Below, in pieces: positions 46,001 to 58,000 of a stretch of 64,000 nucleotides of DNA. The DNA lies in NCBI RefSeq assembly GCF_964204645.1, contig NC_134034.1, forward strand, positions 8,179,414-8,243,413. Reading direction: 5' to 3'. A model generated the notes under the pieces. That model searched no databases. It saw only the letters and a list, made by a program, of their open reading frames with translations, and had not been told where the DNA came from. Every line of letters begins with the position of its first letter. Position 1 is the stretch's first letter. A program made the position numbers and the translations under genes. The DNA comes from Tubulanus polymorphus (Eukaryota; Nemertea; Palaeonemertea; Tubulaniformes; Tubulanidae).

Positions 46001-49000
46001 TATTATTATTATTAAGCTCACTACAATTATAGAACATGTCAGCAGCTACGATTTTGTAATTGATTGTGATAACAAAATATGCCTCGTTACCAATTCAAAA
46101 TGGAAATAATAAGTAATTCTACTATTCAATGCCCCCTCAGGGTCCCTACAGATCAGTCATTCCAGAATTCAAGGCGTTTTCAAGGAGAAAATTCAAATTT
46201 CGACGAAGCACCTGCAAAAATTTCATATACCAATTACGGTAGACTTCTCCAAAATGAGTACTGTTTCTCAGTAAACCATTAAATTCTGTGGAATCAGCGC
46301 CAGTGTATATAACAACTAGAGTTTAAACATCAAATCTAACAGTTTTCTAATTACCAATCTCTCAGAATTCAAGGAGTTTTCAAGGGCTTTTGGGCAAATT
46401 TTGCTCAAATTCAAGGATAATCAAAGACCTTGAAAAACATTTTTGGTTTAGAAGGGGTTTTCAAGGAGTTGTAGGGACCCTGCCCCTGGTGACCATATGC
46501 CAAACCCAATGACCTTGAAACTCACCACAATAATAGAACATGTCATGAACTACAACTTTGCAATTAATCATGTTAAACAAAATATGCCTAGGCACCAATA
46601 TAATAAGGAAATACTAAGTTATTCTAATATTCAATGCCCCCTGGTGACCATATAGAATAACTAATGTCCTTAAAACACACCACAATCATAGGCGATGTCA
46701 TGAGCTACAACTTCGCAATTGATTGTGGTAACTAAATATGCTTAGGTATCAATATTATGTGGAAAAATTTTTTCCCACCTACGAATGAGTACTGATGATA
46801 CCAATATGGCCGCCAATTGTGTCATAATTGGCCAGATGGACGCACGAAAAGTGAAAACAATAGCCCGCTGGGACTAAAGTCCCAAGTGGGCAAAAAAAAG
46901 AAATATATACCATGTATATACATGGTATATACCATGCATTAGACATCGTCACGCTGTTATCAAAATTTCCATCATTAAAAAAACTAGGGGTCCAGGGACA
47001 CCATGCCCACTTGGGAAGTGGTTTCAAATGCTCAACGATTTCAATATTCAACGCCCCCTGGTGACAATATACTAAAACCAATGACCTTGAAACTCACCAC
47101 AATCATAGAACATGTCATATGCTACGATTTTGTAATTGATTGTGATAACAAAATATGCCTCGTTACCAATCTAATATGGAAATACTAAGTTATTCTACAA
47201 GTCAACGCCCCCTGGTGACCATATTGCAATTGATCATGGTAACAAAATATGCTTAGGTACCAATCTAATAAGGAAATACTAAGTTATTCTACTATTCAAC
47301 GCCCCCTGGTACCATAAAGAATAACTTATGTCCTTAAAACTCACCACAATCATGGACAATGTCATGAGCTACAACTTTGCAATTGATTGTGGTAACTAAA
47401 TATGCATTGGTACAAATATAATATAGGAATACTAAGATATTATATTATTCAACGCCCCTTGGTGGCCATATACAAAAACTAATGACCTTGAAACTCACCA
47501 CAATCATAGAACACCTTATAAGCTACAACTTTCTAATTCATTGCAGTAACAAAATATGCGTAGGTATCAATATAATGTCGAAAAACTTTTTCCCACCTAC
47601 GAATGAGTACCGATAACACCAAGATGGCCGCCAATTGCGTCATAATTGGCTGACTAAAATACCTATCTCAGGTATAAAACATCCCTTTCCAAAGAATACC
47701 CTTCAGCAATTGTAATGAGAAATGGCAAACCAGTAGGAAGCTACAGGACTCAGAATTTGGGCCAAAATTGACATTTTTGGGCACTAAAAAGGTCATAGGA
47801 CGGCCATCTTGAGTCCGATCGACCCAATTTTTGTTATGCTTATGGGCCCTGAGGGGATTCGAATACATACGAAAGATCAAGGTAATTGATCAAGGCGTCT
47901 TCAAAATTTCCCTCAAAAAGTTCAAAAATGTATAAAAGTGCTGATTTTGGCAAACAACAATGGCTGCCAGTCGGCCATCTTGATTCTGACAGGGCCAGTT
48001 TTTGGGCTGGAGATGTGTCTAGGGTAGATACATGTGTAACCCAAATATCAAGACATTACATTGAAGCGTCTTCAAAACTTCCCAAAATAACTGGATTCCG
48101 TCTACGGACGGACGGACGGACGATGGACGAAAAGTGAACGCAATAGCCCGCTGGGACTTAAGTCCCAAGTGGGCTAAAAACAATCATAAACCTACAGATT
48201 TGCATCATTTTTTCGAAATTCAAGGCCCTAAAATCAATTTTCAAGACCAAAGTGCTAAATTCAAGGCTTTTCAAGCCCTTGAATTTCCTTTTGACAATTC
48301 AAGGATTTCAAGGCCTGCTATGAACCGTGCCACGGCATAGGCCAATGACCATGCAGTCCATGAGGTACAAGCTTCACATCCATCATTTAACACGAGTGTT
48401 TTGAAGCTGTTCACAGACTGAACCTTAAGGCCAACTGTTAGCCGTACCCTGAGGGCCTATAGCTAGTCTTAGGATTGACCAAGTGGGACAGGAAAACAAT
48501 ATTCAACAGCGGAAGAACGACAGTTACGCAAGATTAATAATTATGGGCATTTTGGGCTTGACAATTTTGATCCCGTGAGACAATGACATAAAACAACTAC
48601 AGCTTTAGCATAAACTACTCGGGACAGTAAGATTAAAGTATTAATTCGTTTGAGAAATCTTAATCTGATCTCTCACCAACAAGTTATATAAGTAGCGACA
48701 TGCAAATGACTCATCTACTCACTACCATCTTCTATTCCTCCCAAAAACCAAATCAACTTAAGATTTCACAAAAATCGATCTTGAAAAACAATTTCGAATC
48801 TTAAAATAAAACCAGGAAGTTAAGCAGTACACAATACCGCAGGTGAAGCTGCTGATGTATGTGGCCAAGCCAATCATCGAGGAGTCTTGCTTTCTGATTG
48901 GCTTCTGATATTTTTGCCTTCAGATTTTCGCAAAAAAAGCTCACATACATTCATCCTCTCTCGGCAGGGATTCGAACCTCGTGTTATCGCTACGCTCAGC

Positions 49001-52000
49001 CACGGCACGAACCCCTGCCACAGTAGACGGGTGCGCAGATGCGCAGCTTTGTCGCAGGTAAACTTGCGGCACCAATCATATTGCTCGTTGTATAGCCGAG
49101 GCAAATTAAACGGAAGAACTATAAACGGAAAAACCCGGGTTAAAATAAAACAGGATTTCTGATTGGTTAATAATGACATCTAAGCTGCGCATGTAGCTGC
49201 GCACTCGGTCTCGTGTGGCAGGGTTTTGTACCGTGGCAATCCCGATGCCGATAGAATTTGGAGAATGGATAATGAATAAATGAATGAGTTGTATGAATAT
49301 ATGCTCAGTTGCACAGTCAAAGGGCCATTCCTCTGGAAACCATGTCAGTTAAATTTGCTCCATTTGAATAGTCATAGTAATCAAAGAAGAAAATCAGCAC
49401 GCCCGCCCACCTGGACTGTCACAGGGGACAACAATACCCCCACGCCCTACGGCCAAGGGTTAAAAATCGAATATTACAGGCTGGTCATAGTGCCCCATGG
49501 GGCTCTTGTTTTAAAGACGCAGAGAAATCCCTGAATTTTTACAATAATGCAGCGCGCTCACGGAAAACGTTTAGAAGTATTGACATATAGAGGCTTTACT
49601 GGGTGACAGGGAAATATGAAGTCTATGTATATACAATTATTGATGTACGTAATAAAATTGAGCACCTGAACCTGGAATTGGCTAAGATGAAAGGGAATAT
49701 CGCTTGGAAAACAGCCAATACTTGATAAGAAAATTGACTCCAGATAATAGCATGAAGGAAAATTTAAGCATTGCGTATCTTTTATTTGCATGGTTGGCCG
49801 CCGCACTATATACCCCTTAGCGAGAACATTGATATCAAGACAATCCATTGAAGCGTCTACTAACAGGCGACGGACAAAAAGTGAACGCAATAGCCCACTG
49901 AGACTAAAACGCATGTGAACTAAAAACATCTCAAATGGTAGACAAATGAATTTATATCAAATATCAAGATAATGAATCAAAGGATGTTATTGAAAAGATG
50001 AGCTTTGATGAACTTATGAAAAAATGATGCTACAAGTTAACACACGCAGTAGCTATTCAACTTTCTGTTATACTTACTTCCGGAACAACATCTTTGAAAA
50101 ATTCTAATTTAAATGCATACTCTTTCTCTTCTGGACCAGCAGCACAGCTAAAAAATACAAATACGAACGCAATGAATGAATTAAGACAGTTTAAATGCAA
50201 TAGGCCTACTCTGAAAGCCACTGAATCCATGGATTTGGATGCTGCGGTCACGAATATCATCTCAAAATGAACACAAATATTTATTTCCCAAGATTTCCAT
50301 ACGCCCTTCATGAAAATAATCATCTTAACCCTTGGATACTGAAGGGCTTTCCCAGTACTGGCCATATACCCCGCTGTACTGAGCCAGAAATCGAAATTTT
50401 TAGCGATTTTACTAAAACCCCTGGTATAAAGATACCGTAAGTGATGAAAGGGGTATTGTACCTAGAGGGCAATGTAGTGGCCAAACATTCTGGTGATAAA
50501 AAATAAATTTTTGTTATATGCCTAGGTACCAATCTAATGAGGAAATATTAAGTTATTCTACTATCGGGAGATTCTCCTAAAAGTACCCTAGATTTGTGTG
50601 AAAAATTAAATTTGCTATAGAAAGCCAATTAAGGTGTCAAATATAAGCAAACACCCTATATTTCAGGATTCTAATGTGAAGTTCTCTACCCAATCAAAAA
50701 TATGAAATTTCTCCTACCAAAGTCATATCCTGAAAATAATTGTGAAATGCGTCACTGGGCACGATAAGGTTAGGGGCCTTTATGAATCGAATTGAATGAA
50801 GTTTCAATGATTTTTGTTATTTTACATAGAATCTATAAGTGTCTAATGATTAAAAATAACAAGAAAATGAGTTTAAAGCTATTTCATTATTCACTAGCCT
50901 CAAATAAGAATCTGTTGTATTTTGCATGTCCTGTACAACACCACAACTACCTTTTTATAAATTTCCAGAGTTAAAAGTGACCCATTTGCTTACTGAATCC
51001 AATTTCTTCTTAGTATATCTTACTATTCTGATAGTCAAAATCATCATGGTTACCATGGGGTATCCACAAACTGCTAAATGATTTTGTCCTGTACAACACA
51101 GATATAATAAGGCCTTTAAATCAACTTTAATGAATCATACTTTGCAATTTAATGGTGGAAGATGTTAGATAATGTGGCTGTTTACAGACACTTACCTCGA
51201 ACCATTTTTATACCTTATTTTTTACTACTTTTTAGGACCAATTTTTACTATTTAATACGTGTGCCTCAAAGTTTATTGATAAAATTTTATTTTAGATTAA
51301 TTTTATAAAATATAAGTAATAATCTTGCCAATTATGATTTCTTGAATGTTCCCTGGTCACTTAGAATATTAATAACCTGTGTCTTAGCACCGGTGAATCA
51401 GTTTTGATCATTTATTCAATGAGATTCTCCCTCTGTTGTACAGGACGTATACTACCTTTTCAGCTGAAAAAGTGCAAGGCCAGTGCTTCGTCTAGCCAAA
51501 AATAGAAGGGCGAACCGCCCCGCCCCCGAAAATAGCCGCCCTTGTGCCCTTCAGATGTGTCCCATGCTCGCCCTTGTGCCCTCATCACTTGCCGTAGGTC
51601 CGCCATCCTGCCCTTGTCAGTCACAAGTAATGAGTCAGGGCTTTCAAAATAAGCCGAAGCATCCGACTGTTAGTAAGTTTCCTGCGACGGCTATGAAATA
51701 TCTCGTATGATATCAACGATAGTAGCTCATGTGATCAGTGGTTATATTCAAATGTTCTGCAGTCAGTGTGCATCGTGTGAAAACGTGCCTCAGACGCGTG
51801 GCCTAGTTTAAGTTTCCAGGAAATTGGCTGACTTCCAAACTACTGCCAATCATTCTAGCGATGCCGTTGTAAAGCTAGTAGTGTATATTCGATGGATTGT
51901 TTCGTTTTGAACACATCGTGATGCTCTGGATCTTTTTATCTAGACTATTTGACAAATTTTTTTTTATACAAGGTGAAAAACTTTGTTCGGTGAACTCGCA

Positions 52001-55000
52001 GAGAGACTCGCACAGACAATTAGTTTGAGTAGCCTTATAGCAATAATGTGTTCTTAAGCTGACTGCTTACCAATTATCAACAGTTACTTGCCAATCACTA
52101 ACACTATCAATTTAAATCAATTAATTTGATATTTCTAAGATTAGAAGTATGCAATTTCATGTAGGCCTATACACTATTGCTGGCTTTTTTTCGCTGTATC
52201 ATTTGCTTTTTGAGATTGCTTTTTTCTGCTGTTTTCAGTCTGCAACTGGTTTTCCAAATCATTTTGAAAGCCTTATCTAGATTAACTTTTGTTCATTGAC
52301 AGGCATAGGTGTAAGGATGTACTGTGGTCAAGTGTGTCACTCATGGCATAATCAGATTTAAACATAGTTTCTAGTCCTCAATCGTAGTAGGGGGTACCTC
52401 GATTCTATGCAATAGGGAACATTGCAGTTTGCCCTTAAAACAGACGTGAGTGCGTTATTATGTGCCCTTGTTCCGATGGAATCACGCACAAAAATGCCCT
52501 TGTTTGAAATCAGCACCCTGCCCTTTTTTAATGCTAGATGAAGCACTGAAGGCATAGTTATATTTCAATCAGTTTTGGCACTTTTGTACTCAAGGATGTT
52601 ATCTATCATCACGCTGCAAAAAGAACGTCAGGCAGCAAATAGATTATGTTACCCTTTGTACCAGAAGAAAATATCATCATTCAAAAATAGTGTTGTACAG
52701 GACAGTGATGAACCAAGCTCACAAAGGGCACTTATTTGCTGGAGATTTTCATTTTAAAGGTTGGAAAATAGATGTTGGGAAGAGGTGAAGGTAATATATA
52801 GCTTATATGACACTTAATAAACTGAAACAAGTGAATTTTTTTACATTAGAAATTTTGTCCTGTACAACACTGTCTTGTACAACACGATGGGTATCATCAA
52901 TCAATTAGTCCTAGTTTCAATTCGCATCACAGAATTACTCTATAACTCTGGGATGTGATAGTTAACTTCCATAGGTATCTGCACAAGCCTAATTGCCTTC
53001 ATATCTATCCAAACTTAACAGAAATTTTCATTCAAACTTTTCATCTGAAAATGCTTGATTTGTGTCCATCCAGTACAACACTATTTTTGGATGGCTATAT
53101 TTTTTGACGCCTTATAAAACGTTACCATTATGAAACCTAAACAATGTTAACCATTCAGCGTCATTTTACAAACGACAGCCGTAAATCGATGTGCAAAACG
53201 TCACAGGTCTATGTGTACACAAACAAGCTATCTGGCAAAATATTATTGACATAGATGTAGAATGGCTTCCTGTGATTATATAATGACCTATATTTGAACG
53301 TCGAAATGTTATATTGCATTGAATATCATGATAAGAGGTATTGTAATAGTAAAGGATGTATGATTATATCAGAAGCGGCAGGCATAAATAGAAATGATAA
53401 GTAAATCGGATTATTCGGTTAAATGGCGGATGTATACACGATTTGGAAGTCTGATATAAAAGTCAGACCCTGACGTGGGTATGCCGGTGGAATGACGAAG
53501 CTATCTACGATGTGTGTAGGGCCGGCGTGAATTTCATCAGCGGCTACAAGTGGTCAATATGGAAATGTGTAAACATATAATTTCAATATTCAAACGTTTT
53601 AGAAAATATGTTTGATATTAGGAGTATGCAGGTTTCGTGAGATTAGCAATTTAAAATAGCATAGCTGTCATATACGGCTCCGCGTCCTCTGATGGCATGT
53701 ATATTAGGTGACAATTTAATTCAATTCTTTATTGATCCTTATTACATTGAAATTCCGGGATAAAATTCCCAAATTCAATAAATACAAATTTTAAAATAAA
53801 TTAATACAACATACATGACACACGGGTAATTCATACAGAACATAAGCATGTTATTTTAAATGACAATGTCTACTTCAACCCACCCAGACTCAAGACTCTA
53901 GGATATCGAGTGACAGCCAAACCCGTGGCCCGGGCCCGGGGACCGGGCCGGCTGGCTAGGCCACACGATATGCTCGAAGTCATGATGAAGCAGACATCAG
54001 AAGAGCTCTTTCTTCAACCATGGAGGCAATGAAGTTGCAGACCAGCTTAGAGGCCTAAGTAAATGAAGTCGGTCGCAAGTTCGCGATCAATTATTGAGAA
54101 TTTTCAATAAAAAAAATTTAAACCACTACTAGAGTCGAAGACCTGTATCATCTACCCAATCGCCAAATCTCATCATTCCCCAAATTTCTTAAAACTTCGA
54201 TTTCAAATTTGCAATTCCACATTAGCTTAGCCCAGAAATTCTACATTTTTTTCGCAGGCGTCAAATAATAAATTTCTAAAATTAATTTTCTTGTTTCTTG
54301 TAACTATCAGAATCTTTTTGCTGCCTGATGATGGACAACCTCCCTAAGTACCAAAGAACCAGAACACATTGAAATTGAAGGGTGCCTTGTAGTTCTTATA
54401 GATGAAAATGTAGTGTAAGTGTCCTGTACAACACAGGGAGAATTGCCCTATTCAACGCCCCCTGGTGACTACATAGAATGAGCTACAACTTTGCAATTGA
54501 TTGTGGTAAAAAAATATGCATAGGTACGAATATAATATAGAAATACTAAGTTATTGTATTATTCAACGCCCCCTGGTGGCCATGTACAAAAACCAATGAA
54601 ATTGAAACTCACCAAAATCATAGAACACTTTGTGGGCTACAACTTTCTAATTCATTGTTGTAACAAAATACGCTTAGGTATCAATATAATGTCGAAAAAC
54701 TTTTTCCCACCTATGAATGAGTACTAATGACACCAAGATGGCCGCCAATTGCATCATAATTGGCTGATCAAAAATAATAAATGCTGATGGGCCTGGGGGG
54801 GGGGGTTTCAAATGTATACGAAAGATCGAGGTAATTGATCAAGGCGTCTTCAAAATATCCCTCAAAAAGTTCAAAAATGTGAAAAAAGTGCTGACTTTGG
54901 CGTACAACAATGGCTGCCAGTCGGCCATCTTGATTCTGACAGGGCCAGTTTTTGGGCTGAAGATGTGTCTAGGGTAGATACATGTATAACCAACCAAATA

Positions 55001-58000
55001 TCAAGAAATTACCTTGAAGCGTCTTTTAAACTTCCCAAACTGGATTCTGTCTACGTATGGACGGACGGACGAACAGTGAACGCAATAGCCCGCTGGAACT
55101 AAAGTCCCAAGTGGGCTAAAAAAGTGACTTATAATAATCAGAGTAATGATTGAGCCCCATCTTATAGAAGTCCCCGGATTCATTGATAAGTGAATTGCAT
55201 TTACACTAACACGGCTCTGTTATGGCACGTGCACGACGATGATTTATGGACGATACAAAGCTGGAAATTATTTTTAAGGCATGCGACCCTCCGTCGGAGA
55301 TAAAAGCTTAATTTGGACTCATCATTGGTGATAGCCCAGATAAAACAATTGAACAAGTCTTAGTTTTTGACAATTATTTAGAAATGAATATTTATTTTCT
55401 AAGCACCGCGATTGGGCTGCAAAGCCATCCATCATCATTCTAAAATTAATCGAGGAAGCATTCAGCAAAAAATGCAAGCCATCACAGAGCTGCCTCTGTA
55501 AGCTACAACGTGGCAACGTTATTCATGGAGTGCACGACAAACCTTGACCTCTCGCGATAAATTGAAACGATATTTAGTTGTAAATCGTTGCCCAAAACGT
55601 CAGTCGTATGACGTAACTCGTAAAACATAAAACGTAATTCGTAATGTCGTTTCAGGGCTTCCATACTCATCTGCTACGACAATTATTCAGCCTGTTATGA
55701 TACCAAACATGCACGCGCCAAGCAGCGTTACAGCATCACCATATAGTAGTCTGTATGAGCGTGTGTTTGTGTGTGCAACAGTCTGATGTTCAGCGCACGT
55801 GGAGGCCTTGTGTAGTGAACATTCGCTTCACTTCAATCTCAATCAACACAATCACTGGGTATCAAAATGAAACAACACCTATGGCATTATGTGAAATAAT
55901 TATATTCTCACCAGCAATGAGCATTTAAAATTCGCACATATACGGCACCTAGTCCAACCAGAAAGAAACTTTCCATGATGGGTTTCTGTGTAATTGTTTC
56001 TGTTTCATTCACCGAACTCGCTGTCAAAAAGGCGATTCTCGATATAAATAGTAATGGGTTTCCCCGCGGGATACCCGCTTTGGGAAAGGCACCTGAATCG
56101 ATGCTACGAGTTCGAATCCCAATATTCAGACGTAATTTATTATTCTTTGAAATAAATTCTTAGAATTTCTATTTATGATAGGATGTGCAGGTTTTGATTT
56201 GGTAATGATGTTAATAAAAGTTAACCTCTTAAGGTATTGTTTTCTATCTATTATTTGTGACGGATTAGTTTCGATGCTCCTCACAACCCGCCCCACCACG
56301 TGTCACTTATTCACGGACGCGCGGGTTGTATCATTTGTAATAGGTCTACCACATGAAAGAGTCCATGGCCTGCCGTAGAATAGTAGGGCCTACCGATCAC
56401 GCTATGTGCGATGAAAGTAGTGTTTGAAAAAAACAAATTTTTAATGAAATAAACATTATTCATCATAATTAATCAATAGATCAGGTGCCGCCTAAATAAT
56501 TGTTTGTTTCGTGAAATTTGTACAAAACTTCGTCATGTCTTGTGACCCTGAAAATACTAGAAGAATCATCGGTAAGCTTATAAAACGGCGAGGTCAACAT
56601 AGTAACAACAACTTCGGGGATTGAAAAAAAAAACTCAAAAGAATTATCTTTTATACTGATGAGTTATACTGATGGGGAGTAGCGACCGTCATTGACACCG
56701 GTTATTTATCCATTCACTATCAAATGTGACGAGCCCAATAAATGATTGGGCATAGATTCGGCCTCTCAGCATTTAGCACAGCAGTTCCGAGAAGTGTTAA
56801 GACCGATCAGCGCGCGCGCTATCTAAAACCGGTGCTAGTACGATCAATATCTACAGGTATATACGTGTTCAGTATTACACAGCGAGTACCAGTATGTTGA
56901 TCGAGCGTCGTCGTAGCAACGCGCTATACAGCGGCTTGAACTAGCGAGTAACGTTAATTATCTTTTAACCAAATTAGAGCACTTATAACCATCGGAATCA
57001 AATATAAACCAAGCTGCACCATCTACATCAAGTAGAGAATACCTGTGTGAAATTACAGAATCGTCGGTCCACACAAACAGCTTAAATCGTGTCATAAAGA
57101 AACATCCACAGACGGACAGACAGACAGACATGATGACGATGCCATAGATGGGTTCGTCTGACGACGAAACCCATCAATAAAACATTTGCCAATAATGGCT
57201 TTCCCATAATTATTTTAGTAGCGCCGGAATTCCCTGTATATCCCAAAAACAGCCAATCACAATCGCTCGTAGAGACGACGCCCCCCAATCGAGGTTATTG
57301 CAATTTTATACACAAGAGTTAAGAATTTTCTCGCCAAAAACAGTTTTTCCTCGAATTTAAAACAAAGCTGACCATGTCATCGACGGAGGTTCGTCATGTC
57401 TTCAATCGCATCGATTATAAGTTGTTTAACCCGAGAACCAATGAAAAAAAACACATAAACTAGGGGTCCAGGGATACCATGCCCACTTGGGAAGTGGTTC
57501 CAAATGCTCAACAATCTAACAATTTCAATATTCAACGCCCCCTGGTGACCATATACAGAATCCAATGACCTTGAAACTCACCACAATCATAGAACATGTC
57601 AGCAGCTACGATTTTGTAATTGATTGTGATAACAAAATATGCCTTGTTACCACTTTAATATGGAAATACCAAGTTATTCTACTATTCAACGCCCCCTGGT
57701 GACCATATTCAAAACCCAATGACCTTGAAACTCACCACAATCATAGAAAATGTCACGAACTATAACTTTGTAATTGATCATGGTAACAAAATATGCCTAG
57801 GTACCAATATAATAAGGAAATACTAAGTTATTCTACTATTCAACGCCCCCTGATGACCATATAGAATAACTAATGACCTTGAAACTCACCACAATCATAG
57901 AAAATGTCACGAACTATAACTTTGTAATTGATTGTGGTTACAAAATATGCATTGATACGAATATAATATAGAAATACTAAGTTTTGCATTATTCAACGCC

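Larger units (their letters stand above)
50927..54434. repeat. Recurrent 15-base motif TGTCCTGTACAACAC
   Basis: Exact copies at 50927-50941, 51085-51099, 52856-52870 and 54420-54434 on the plus strand, and at 52690-52704 on the minus strand. Near copies at 51434-51446 (minus), 52871-52885 (one change) and 53067-53081. The core TGTACA is palindromic. A hAT element (51481-52548) sits within the span. No coding is apparent. The function is unknown. Confidence 0.75.
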
